Below, piece by piece: positions 1 to 7,819 of a stretch of 64,000 bases of DNA. The notes below the pieces were generated by a model, which was given only the letters and a program-made list of their open reading frames with translations, ran no database searches and had not been told where the DNA came from. Source of the DNA: JAWPMV01 sp039819665 (GTDB lineage Bacteria > Bacteroidota > Bacteroidia > J057); contig JBCBRM010000019.1 in NCBI GenBank assembly GCA_039819665.1, positions 62,001-126,000 on the forward strand, read 5' to 3'. Each line of letters opens with the position of its first letter. Position 1 is the first letter of the stretch. The position numbers and the translations under genes were made by a program.

Positions 1-1
1 T

Positions 2-2230
2 GTAAGTCTTACGGTTACGGACTTTAATGGCTGTGATAGCACGCTATTTTTGCCCGGATACATAATAATAGCGGATCCTCTGGTCTCTATTATCGCAGAC
101 ACGACTTCTGCCGCCTGCCCTCCCCTATTAGTAAACTTTACTGCGAATGCTCTTTCTCCACACAGCTTTACTGCCTGGAATTGGGACTTTGGAGATGGAG
201 GAAGTTCGACTGGAATCAATCCTTCTCATTTGTATTTGCAAAGTGGGGCCTTTGATGTGGACTTAATCGGTACTACGACCGCAGGCTGCGTGGCGAATAT
301 TATTGAGCCTGATTTTATCCAAATCGGTGGTCCACAGGTGGATTTTTCTTTCACGCCGGGAACTGCCTGTCCGGGCGAGACCATTTCCTTCACTACCCAA
401 AATGTGGTGAATGTATCCAGCTTTACCTGGGATTTTCAGAACGGAACCCTCGATAGCGGAGCCAATGTTATCTATGCATATCCGGATTCAGGTATTTATT
501 ATCCAATTCTGATAGCGGAAGATAATGCAGGATGCCAGGTCGTTTTGCAGTCTCCTGACAGTATTTTGATTTACCCTAAACCTACTGCTGATTTCCTGAT
601 AAGTGCAGGTCAATTATGTGGAGGAGATACCCTGACTTTTACAGACCAAAGTAGCTCTGATAATCAAATTGTCCTTTGGGAATGGGATTTTGGCTTTACT
701 AATTCTAATCTTCAAAATCCGACGATCATTTTCTCTAATCCCGGTTCATACAATATTCAATTGATTGTAACCAATCAATCGGGATGCAGGGATACCATGA
801 TTCAAGCTGCAGGAGTTATTGTAGAACCCAATATCGATCCTACCGCTCCTGAAATTCGTTTTGTTAGTGTTTTGAGTGATTCGGAGATTGAAATCGAATA
901 CAATCCTTTCCCCAATAACTTTGACGATTTCCAGAGCTATATTTTGTATCGGGAGGATGCCGGAGGAAATTACATTCCGATCCAGACCATCAACAATCTT
1001 CAAACTACCCGCTTCGTGGATCGGGGCTTGAATACTCGAAATAATAGCTATTGCTATAGGCTTCAAGTAGCAAATGAATGTGGCAAAGTTTCGAATATAA
1101 ATGCTGCGAATGAACATTGTAGTATCCTGTTAGAAACCCAGGCCGATCTGGCACATGTTAATCTGAACTGGTCAGAGTATGTGGGATGGCAGGAAGTGGA
1201 AAGTTATCGTTTATACAAAGTTCAAAACTATAGCACGGCTAATATTCAACTGATTGCAGAATTGCCGGGTACAGTGACATCTTATGAGGATATGGATGTC
1301 TTTTGTGAGGAAGAAGAAACTTATCGAGTGGAAGCAATAAAGGCAAATGATACCCTCATTTCCTGGAGTAATATTCAATCAGAACGACCACTTCATGAGG
1401 CGCCTACACAGCCCAAAGATCTTTGTTTAGCTACAGTATTTGAAGATACTTTCGTCCTAATCCAATGGAGTCTTATTCCTGATATTCCCTATGCCCGCGA
1501 ACTTATCATCGAAAAAGATGCTGGTAATGGATATACTCCTGTTTATCGCCAGGCAGCTTCTGATGCTACTTTAAGTTGGACAGATGAAAGTGTAAAAGTC
1601 CATGATCAATCTTATCGCTATCGTGCCTTTGTAACTGATAGCTGTGGGGAGCAAACACCTATCGGAAGGATTGCACAGAGTATTCATTTAGCGGCGAGTC
1701 GACAGGTTGGAAATGTCTTTTTCAATTGGAATCCTTATGCGGACTGGGCAGGGGGAATCCGAAATTATCGATTGGAGGTTTTCAATGAAGCCACTCAAAA
1801 CTTTGAGTCGGTGAGTGATATCGGAGCATCTTTTACCGAATTTATTGATCGGGAGACTAACCTTTCGCAAAGAGAGTATTGTTATCGATTATTCGCGGAT
1901 GAAAGTGGAGGAAAGGAATTAAGCAGTGTCTCGAATATCGTTTGCGTACCCATCGGCCCACAGATTTTTTACCCTAATGCCTTTACCCCAAATGGCGATC
2001 AGCACAATGAGCGCTTTACGATTACCAGTCTTTTTGTGGAGGAAGCGAGGATTATGATTTTTAATCGTTGGGGTGAAAAACTATTCGAGAGTTCCGACCT
2101 GAATTCAGGTTGGGACGGTTTGTACAAAGGTAAGCCGGTTCAGGAAGGCGTTTACGTTTTTCGGGTGGAAGGAGTCGGCTATGATGGAACTCTTTTCAGC
2201 CAGGCAGGAACCCTTACCTTGATCAGGTAA
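2..2230 (+). CDS. PKD/fibronectin repeat adhesin with CHU_C T9SS sorting domain (5' partial)
   Basis: This is the C-terminal part of a larger secreted protein: the frame is open to the left edge, and the first residues (VSLTVTDFNGCDST) are the end of a PKD domain, so the true start lies outside the window. At least three PKD domains follow (WNWDFGDGG, FTWDFQNG, WEWDFGF signatures), then several fibronectin-III-like beta modules (SYCYRLQVANECG, SYRYRAFVTDSCG). The last 90 residues are a CHU_C gliding-motility-associated domain (FYPNAFTPNGDQHNE, FNRWGEKLFES, GWDGLYKGKPVQEGVYVF), a T9SS type B export signal. It is likely a cell-surface or secreted adhesin or extracellular matrix protein. The 3' end overlaps the convergent kinase gene by 8 bp. 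Confidence 0.9.
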   Translation, partial: VSLTVTDFNGCDSTLFLPGYIIIADPLVSIIADTTSAACPPLLVNFTANALSPHSFTAWNWDFGDGGSSTGINPSHLYLQSGAFDVDLIGTTTAGCVANIIEPDFIQIGGPQVDFSFTPGTACPGETISFTTQNVVNVSSFTWDFQNGTLDSGANVIYAYPDSGIYYPILIAEDNAGCQVVLQSPDSILIYPKPTADFLISAGQLCGGDTLTFTDQSSSDNQIVLWEWDFGFTNSNLQNPTIIFSNPGSYNIQLIVTNQSGCRDTMIQAAGVIVEPNIDPTAPEIRFVSVLSDSEIEIEYNPFPNNFDDFQSYILYREDAGGNYIPIQTINNLQTTRFVDRGLNTRNNSYCYRLQVANECGKVSNINAANEHCSILLETQADLAHVNLNWSEYVGWQEVESYRLYKVQNYSTANIQLIAELPGTVTSYEDMDVFCEEEETYRVEAIKANDTLISWSNIQSERPLHEAPTQPKDLCLATVFEDTFVLIQWSLIPDIPYARELIIEKDAGNGYTPVYRQAASDATLSWTDESVKVHDQSYRYRAFVTDSCGEQTPIGRIAQSIHLAASRQVGNVFFNWNPYADWAGGIRNYRLEVFNEATQNFESVSDIGASFTEFIDRETNLSQREYCYRLFADESGGKELSSVSNIVCVPIGPQIFYPNAFTPNGDQHNERFTITSLFVEEARIMIFNRWGEKLFESSDLNSGWDGLYKGKPVQEGVYVFRVEGVGYDGTLFSQAGTLTLIR

Positions 2231-3020
2231 ACAGCACTTGAAATTGGGTATTGCCTTCAGGGGTTTCTGTATGGCAAATTTGAGCGCCCAGCATATTAGC
2301 AGCTCTTTGTGCCATAGAAAGTCCGATGCCAATGCTCTGCTGCTTACGAGGAAAGCCATCGTCTGCCTGCTGAAACAACTTTATCAAACGTTCCAGCTTC
2401 TGCGTTCCCAGACCTATTCCGTTGTCTTCAATAAAAATGGATGTAAAGCTTCCTTCTTGCTCTCCCCAGACTTTTACACGGGGAGATTCTTCTTGAGAAC
2501 AAAAATGAAAAGCATTTTCCAGAAGCTCTGTCAGGAGCATCTTCAAGAGTTCTTTATCTATCTCCATCTCTGGAAGATTCTCTAGTTTTGTTGCAATCTT
2601 TGCTTTACTGGGATCCAGTCGAATTTTAGCGATGATGTTTTGTACCAATGATTCAGTAGAAACAGAAGCTATCTTAAATTCGTGCTGGGAGAGCCGAGAA
2701 TATTTCAGAATTGCATTAATTCTCTTTTCCAATACTTCCCCGGAATTCTGAACAAATTCTGCATACTTCTGAACCTCATCATCATTGTAGTCCTGGATTT
2801 TCCTCCCTAAAAGTTTGCTAAAAGCCATGATATGCCGTAACGGTTGCTCAAGATCATGAGAGACCGCATAAGCAAGCATATTCAGCTCTTTTTCTAGAGA
2901 CTCATTGGTTCTTTTGAGTTGCTCCAATTCTGATTGAAGATTATTTTCTTTAGGGGCTGGAAAAGAATTCATGGGATTCTGAAGAGCATGTTCGAAACTA
3001 GCGGGAAAATTTTTAGACAT
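2223..3020 (-). CDS. soluble sensor histidine kinase (HisKA-HATPase)
   Basis: 265 residues with no membrane segment and no recognisable input domain: a short coiled coil (about 28-48) runs into a HisKA dimerisation helix with phospho-acceptor H55 in the SHDLEQPLRH box. The ATPase domain shows the N box (LLTELLENAFHFCS), G1 box (DNGIGLG) and G2 (GIGLSMAQ). The H-box form matches bacteriophytochrome-type and other kinases of the HDLxEPLR class. There is no response regulator next to it, so the partner is unknown. It is the last gene of a minus-strand run and meets the adhesin gene tail to tail. Confidence 0.88.
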   Translation of the reverse strand: MSKNFPASFEHALQNPMNSFPAPKENNLQSELEQLKRTNESLEKELNMLAYAVSHDLEQPLRHIMAFSKLLGRKIQDYNDDEVQKYAEFVQNSGEVLEKRINAILKYSRLSQHEFKIASVSTESLVQNIIAKIRLDPSKAKIATKLENLPEMEIDKELLKMLLTELLENAFHFCSQEESPRVKVWGEQEGSFTSIFIEDNGIGLGTQKLERLIKLFQQADDGFPRKQQSIGIGLSMAQRAANMLGAQICHTETPEGNTQFQVLFT

Positions 3021-3095
3021 TAGTATTAGTGCAGACAGTATTCTGGTATTGCAAGGTCTGTTATTTTTTCATGAAAAGATGTTCAATCTTTTAAC

Positions 3096-3494
3096 TTAAG
3101 TTACATCTTTCCCATTTTCTTTCATCTCTTCTTTGTCCGGATCATAGGGAACAAATACAAAAAATGCTTCTCCTCCTTTGATCACAAAGATGCAGGCTTT
3201 CTCAGAAGGATCTCCAAAAGTTCGGGTAAAGTTGGCGGCTCTATCCGGGGTGATCAATCTTTTCTGGGTGAAATCCTCCAGAATGGATGCATTAAAAAAC
3301 CAATTTAGCTGAACACTATCCCGATCAAATACCGGTTTCCCAATGTCTACATACTCTTGTGAAGCGATGAACAAAGGATATTCAGAAATTCCTTCTTCAA
3401 CTACTTTTTCAGATATGGTTTTCAATGCTTTGCCAACCAGTGCTACATCATTTCGGATAGATTCCAGGATCAATTCCTTTTCCTCGTCTGTCAT
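3096..3494 (-). CDS. hypothetical protein, cytoplasmic, about 132 aa
   Basis: I do not recognise the family. The start MTDEEKELILES is preferred over a longer reading from 3575, because the extra 27 residues would read through a terminator hairpin (3564-3584) and a promoter-like element lies at 3522-3529. The protein is acidic and soluble, with an N-terminal helix (TDEEKELILESIRNDVALVGKALKTISEKVV) and a compact alpha/beta body rich in aromatic residues (QLNWFFNAS, GGEAFFVFVPYDP). It may be a small stress or regulatory protein, but nothing in it shows a catalytic site. Confidence 0.7.
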   Translation of the reverse strand: MTDEEKELILESIRNDVALVGKALKTISEKVVEEGISEYPLFIASQEYVDIGKPVFDRDSVQLNWFFNASILEDFTQKRLITPDRAANFTRTFGDPSEKACIFVIKGGEAFFVFVPYDPDKEEMKENGKDVT

Positions 3495-3521
3495 TTTGAT
3501 AAAAATTCTCTCAAATTGAGA

Positions 3522-3529
3522 CAAAATTA
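3522..3529 (-). promoter_or_regulatory. Bacteroidota -7 element (TAATTTTG)
   Basis: On the minus strand this reads TAATTTTG, a perfect match to the TAnnTTTG -7 box of Bacteroidota sigma-ABfA promoters. It sits about 28 bases before the ATG at 3494, giving a short leader. I see no well-spaced -33 TTG, so this rests on the -7 box only. Confidence 0.4.
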
Positions 3530-3559
3530 GGGATTTCCCGAGGATTTTCCAGTATATGC

Positions 3560-3584
3560 AAAAGGCCTGTCTCAAAGACAGGCC
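3560..3584 (-). terminator. Rho-independent terminator of the AraC gene
   Basis: A perfect 9-bp stem (GGCCTGTCT, loop TTG, AGACAGGCC) followed on the minus strand by TTTTGC. It lies 38 bases after the stop of the AraC-type regulator and separates that gene from the next minus-strand gene. Confidence 0.75.
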
Positions 3585-3621
3585 CTGGCAAATGATATTT
3601 TGTTAAGCACTTTCGATCAAA

Positions 3622-4029
3622 TCAGACAAATGCTGCCTGATATTCGGAGGGACTTTTTCCCGTCCATTTCTTAAAGGTTCTGGAGAAAACGCTTATTTCA
3701 GAGAATCCGAGCATGTGGGCAATCTCTCCTTTGCTAACCTTTCTCTCGCGCAGGTATGCAATCGCGAAGTTTTTACGCACAGCATTCAGCAGTTTCTGAT
3801 AGCTAGTTCCCTCTTCCTTTAACTTCATCTGTAAGCTGCGAACGCTCATAGACAAGTGATCAGCTACGACCTCAATTCCAGGTGCGTCGTTTTTCAACTG
3901 ATTTACTAATAGACGATTAACCTTAGAAGTATAGGTATCGTTCTCGGTTTGTGAAACGAGGAAATTCTGGGCGTGTCTGTCAAATATCTGGAGCAATCGC
4001 GGGTTATCAGGAGAAAATTGGATTTTCAT
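3622..4029 (-). CDS. minimal AraC-family transcriptional regulator
   Basis: 135 residues containing essentially only the double helix-turn-helix AraC DNA-binding domain (about 50-132): VVADHLSMSVRSLQMKLKEEGTSYQKLLNAVRK is the first HTH and ISVFSRTFKKWTGKSPSEYQAAF the second, with the family signature. Full AraC regulators of this subgroup carry about 200 more residues of ligand-binding domain in front; here a TAA codon stands two codons before the ATG, so the gene cannot be extended. It may be a remnant of a longer gene or a genuine ligand-free regulator. Its target is unknown. Confidence 0.85.
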   Translation of the reverse strand: MKIQFSPDNPRLLQIFDRHAQNFLVSQTENDTYTSKVNRLLVNQLKNDAPGIEVVADHLSMSVRSLQMKLKEEGTSYQKLLNAVRKNFAIAYLRERKVSKGEIAHMLGFSEISVFSRTFKKWTGKSPSEYQAAFV

Positions 4030-4572
4030 ACGTTACATTAATTAACCAACCAAACATGAAATATTAAATTTCACTCTCCATTATTCTGTAAAGAATGAGA
4101 ATAAGAATGAGAATGAGTATCAACAAGGCACACTTGCGTCCAAGTGTAGTCTATAGACTTATCAAATACATTTTGAAATAAACCCCAAAAATAAAAGGTG
4201 AATCTAGATTGTGTTGTAATTTAATTCTGACCCTTTATTTTGAAACAATTATATAACAAATATTTCGCAAAGGAAACAATATGTAAGATTTAGAGCATTT
4301 TTTTAGATTTTTTACGAGATTAAAAAATAAAATATTACCCTTTATAAATGGTTAATTTATTACGAATTTGTAATTATAGATGGGTGAAATGGCCTGTATG
4401 GAGGGGGGAAGTCGGCCAGAAGAGAAAGATTACTGCTTTTTAGGAACAAATTTCGTTCCACTTCCGCAAAAAATTTATTTTGTTTAAGCTTCGTTTGTTT
4501 CTCAATTGTGGATATCAAATAAATATTCGATTTTTGTTCGACTCGATTTAGACTAAAAATTCTCTACGAAAC
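4030..4572. other. AT-rich divergent intergenic region
   Basis: 543 bases between the divergent AraC and AAA+ genes. Apart from the hexanucleotide repeat at 4092-4117 it is very AT-rich, with long A/T runs around 4180-4380, and holds no open frame that looks coding. It probably carries both promoters, but I could not pin a full -33/-7 pair. Confidence 0.6.
4092..4117. repeat. hexanucleotide repeat (AGAATG/AGAATA, four units)
   Basis: Four back-to-back 6-bp units AGAATG, AGAATA, AGAATG, AGAATG followed by AG. It sits 63-88 bases upstream of the AraC-type gene, in its presumed promoter region, on the side away from the AAA+ gene. Confidence 0.8.
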
Positions 4573-7206
4573 ATGTCAAATACAAAACCATCAGATTTTG
4601 TGAAACATAAGTTCAAAGCTTTGAAGACTTATGCATCAACTGAATGGCTTGCTGAGAGTAAAAAGAAATATCGACAGGTATTTGATAAAAATGAGATCAC
4701 CTATATATATGCAGAGCTTTCGTTCTTCAATAAACTTTTTGATGAAGAAGACTGGGATGCTCAGATTCAGCTAAAGGCATTCTCTCAACCTTCAGACAGA
4801 AGAAAGAAAGGAACTGAGATGTGTTCTATCGACATTCCTAAAGCCGTATCCAAAGATCTCAACATAGTGTACATCCGCGAAGGTTGGGGGATGGAGAAGA
4901 AAGGGATGTTTTGGAAAGAAGGAACTTACTATTGGGAAGCTTATATAGATGGTACAAAAGTGGGCTCCCAACAGTTCTATATATATAATGCTGGAACAGT
5001 AAGTTCTCACAGCAATCCTTACCTGGAAATCGAACACGTAAAACTCTACGAAGGTTCCAATCAGGACAGCAAAAAGAGAAATCCCCTTTACCTCAAGGAA
5101 TTCAGCAGTGATGAATCTCGTTTCGTCTGGATCGAATTCAAAGCAAAAAATAAGTTCAAGACCAAATGGATGGCGGAGTTGGTCTTCAATTTCTACAATG
5201 ACGCCCGCCAATTGAAAGGAAGAACGGTAGAATTGTATCCGGTCAAAGAAAAACAGGACGAACTCGTCATTACTTCTGGATGGGGGTCAGACCATAAGGG
5301 GACCTGGTTTCCGGATAATTATACAGTTGAGATTGTCTTCATGGACAATCTGATAGGCATCGTTCCTTTCAAAGTAGATAAGACCAGCATAGAGGGAGAT
5401 AACCAACTCTTACTTCCAGATGAAACTGGTCAGGCAGTGCTTGGGATGCCTTCGCTCTCCGAACTGGATGAAATGACGCTGGAGGAAGTCCTGAAAGAAT
5501 TAGATGAATTGATTGGCTTGGAGACGGTCAAAACTCGTATTCGCGAATATGCTCAGTACCTGAACTTCCTGCAACTCCGAAAAGAAAAAGGATTTGATGA
5601 TCAGCAAGGAGTAAATCTCCACGTAGTCTTTACAGGGAATCCCGGTACAGGAAAGACCACCGTTGCCAGAATGCTGGGACGGATCTATAAGAAGTTGGGA
5701 TTGCTGACAAAAGGCCATGTGCATGAAGTGGATCGTGCAGACATCATTGGAGAGTACATCGGCCAAACGGCTCCCAAAGTCAAAGACGCCATTGAAAAAG
5801 CCCGTGGCGGGATTTTGTTTATAGATGAGGCATATGCCCTGGCCCGTGGGGGAGATGACACCAAAGACTATGGGCGTGAGGTGATTGAGTTATTGATAAA
5901 GGAGATGACCAGTGGAAAGGATGATCTTGCCATAGTCGTTGCGGGTTATCCTAAAGAAATGGATCATTTTCTCCATTCGAATCCCGGTCTCAAATCTCGT
6001 TTTAATATGAGGTTTGAATTTGAGGACTATACCCCTCAGGAGTTAGAAGAGATCGCTCTCCTTTCGTCAAGAAAAAGTCTGGTATCTCTTTCGCCTGAGG
6101 CCCTCGAAGTACTCAACAAAAAACTTACTGAAGCATACAGGGGAAGAGACAGCAGTTTTGGAAATGCTCGCTACGCGATTTCCCTGATTACAGAAGCCAA
6201 AATGAACCTCGGCTTGAGGATTATGGCACAAAAAGATAAAGAGGATTTGACCAAAGAAGATCTTTCGATCATTCAGAAGGATGATGTCGAAGCGATCTTT
6301 GAGACCAAATCTCAAAAGATGGCTCGTATACCGGTAGATGAAACGTTGCTTGCCGAGGCTTTAGATGAATTGAACCGCCTCATTGGTTTGGAAAATGTAA
6401 AGACAGAGGTACAGGATTTAGTGAAACTGGTTCGCTTTTATAAAGAGGTGGGTAAAGATGTCCTCAATCGTTTCTCCCTGCATACAGTATTTACTGGAAA
6501 TCCTGGTACTGGTAAAACAACAGTAGCTCGTATTCTGGGTAAAATATATAAGGCCCTGGGAATTTTGGAAAGAGGAAGTTTAGTAGAATGTGATCGTCAG
6601 CATTTGGTGGCAGGACATGTCGGGCAAACTGCTATCAAAACTGCGGAAGTGATAGAAAAGGCTCGTGGAGGAGTCTTATTTATAGATGAAGCTTATGCCT
6701 TGAGTCAGGGAGCCGGGGATCATTTTGGCAAGGAAGCCATTGAGGCTATTCTAAAGCGGATGGAGGATATGAGAGGTGAACTAGTGGTGATTGCAGTAGG
6801 CTATCCCGATAACATGAAAAAATTCCTGGATGCTAATCCGGGGTTGCGTTCGCGTTTTGATCGCAAATTTGAATTTCAGGACTACAGTCCGGAACAATTG
6901 GTCGAAATTGCAAAATTGAGCTTCAAGCAAGAAGAAATTCAGCCTACAAAAGAAGCTATGGATCATCTGGAAAAATATTTCTTACATCTCCATAGCCAAA
7001 AGAATAAATTTTTCGGAAATGCTCGCGCGGTAAGAAAGGTAGTCGAAGAGTCCATCAAGAATCAACACCTGAGACTTGCGCAGATGGATTCGAAAAAACG
7101 GACGGATGCTATGCTAAAAGAGCTTACGTTAGTGGATGTTGAAGAATTTACTCCGGGCGTAGACAAATTGCTGGAAGGCGGCGGCCAAAGTCGTGTCGGA
7201 TTCTAG
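4573..7206 (+). CDS. tandem AAA+ ATPase, CbbX/SpoVK type, with N-terminal beta domain
   Basis: 877 residues. Residues 1 to about 290 form a beta-rich region without a family I recognise, with two similar modules (each with a GWG.....KG motif: REGWGMEKKGMFW near 100 and TSGWGSDHKGTWF near 237). Two CbxX/CfqX-type AAA+ domains follow, each complete: Walker A GNPGTGKT (K361, K648), Walker B ILFIDEAYAL and VLFIDEAYAL, sensor-1 VVAGYP and IAVGYP, and arginine fingers in LKSRFNMRF and LRSRFDRKF. Relatives are Rubisco activase CbbX, SpoVK and the EccA ATPase of type VII secretion. No Rubisco, sporulation or ESX gene is nearby, so the substrate is unknown; the N-terminal region probably selects it. 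The 3' end overlaps the convergent thioesterase gene by 4 bp. Confidence 0.88.
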   Translation: MSNTKPSDFVKHKFKALKTYASTEWLAESKKKYRQVFDKNEITYIYAELSFFNKLFDEEDWDAQIQLKAFSQPSDRRKKGTEMCSIDIPKAVSKDLNIVYIREGWGMEKKGMFWKEGTYYWEAYIDGTKVGSQQFYIYNAGTVSSHSNPYLEIEHVKLYEGSNQDSKKRNPLYLKEFSSDESRFVWIEFKAKNKFKTKWMAELVFNFYNDARQLKGRTVELYPVKEKQDELVITSGWGSDHKGTWFPDNYTVEIVFMDNLIGIVPFKVDKTSIEGDNQLLLPDETGQAVLGMPSLSELDEMTLEEVLKELDELIGLETVKTRIREYAQYLNFLQLRKEKGFDDQQGVNLHVVFTGNPGTGKTTVARMLGRIYKKLGLLTKGHVHEVDRADIIGEYIGQTAPKVKDAIEKARGGILFIDEAYALARGGDDTKDYGREVIELLIKEMTSGKDDLAIVVAGYPKEMDHFLHSNPGLKSRFNMRFEFEDYTPQELEEIALLSSRKSLVSLSPEALEVLNKKLTEAYRGRDSSFGNARYAISLITEAKMNLGLRIMAQKDKEDLTKEDLSIIQKDDVEAIFETKSQKMARIPVDETLLAEALDELNRLIGLENVKTEVQDLVKLVRFYKEVGKDVLNRFSLHTVFTGNPGTGKTTVARILGKIYKALGILERGSLVECDRQHLVAGHVGQTAIKTAEVIEKARGGVLFIDEAYALSQGAGDHFGKEAIEAILKRMEDMRGELVVIAVGYPDNMKKFLDANPGLRSRFDRKFEFQDYSPEQLVEIAKLSFKQEEIQPTKEAMDHLEKYFLHLHSQKNKFFGNARAVRKVVEESIKNQHLRLAQMDSKKRTDAMLKELTLVDVEEFTPGVDKLLEGGGQSRVGF

Positions 7207-7610
7207 CCGGCATCTCTGAGGAACATATCTTTCATGCGACCCGAAATCGGAACAGCATGTCCTTTTTCTAAATCTTTTACTACAAAAGTTACTTCGCCTT
7301 CGAGAATGAGCTTTTTACTATTGCGCATGAGAATTTTATGCTCAAGGGTAATGCTCTTTTCTCCAAATCGCTTGATACTCGTTTCGATATCCAGGATATC
7401 TCCCAAACGGGCTGCTCCGCTATAATTGAGGTTTACATTCACCAAAACAAAAGCCAGCCCCAGATCCATAAACATTCCTGATTCAAAGAATCCCTGAAAA
7501 TGATTCCAACGAGCTTCTTCCAAAAACTCCAAAAATTTGGAATTGCTAACCTGACCATATAGGTCAAGCGTCCAGCTTCTGACTGTTATTTCAGTATAAG
7601 ATTTTCTCAT
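7203..7610 (-). CDS. acyl-CoA thioesterase, 4HBT hotdog family
   Basis: 135 residues, the usual length of a single-hotdog 4-hydroxybenzoyl-CoA thioesterase/YbgC-like protein. The active-site helix region reads WTLDLYGQVSNSKFLEFLEEARW, with the family Asp (D16) and the conserved EEARW helix, then VNVNLNYSGAARLGDILDIETSI for the central strands. It probably hydrolyses a fatty or aromatic acyl-CoA in the cytoplasm. It is transcribed alone, divergent from sucA. Confidence 0.85.
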   Translation of the reverse strand: MRKSYTEITVRSWTLDLYGQVSNSKFLEFLEEARWNHFQGFFESGMFMDLGLAFVLVNVNLNYSGAARLGDILDIETSIKRFGEKSITLEHKILMRNSKKLILEGEVTFVVKDLEKGHAVPISGRMKDMFLRDAG

Positions 7611-7819
7611 GCTAAGAAAGATTTCCTCGTGATTTAGCTACATGGAGACACAATTAAATAGTTTTTTCTAATAATCTAAAGATTTCTGATACTCTATCGT
7701 TTTTTAATTGTCTAAACTAAAAGCTTTCGCACAGTTTTAGCGTATATGGAAATATATAATTATGTACATTAGCAGGATTATTTCCGTCAACCTATTAGCA
7801 AAGGAAAAAAGAAGAAGTA

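Noticed and set aside
4573..7206. EccA-type type VII secretion ATPase
   Set aside because: The AAA+ modules fit that group broadly, but no ESX membrane, WXG100 or other T7SS gene is nearby, and the double AAA+ form differs.
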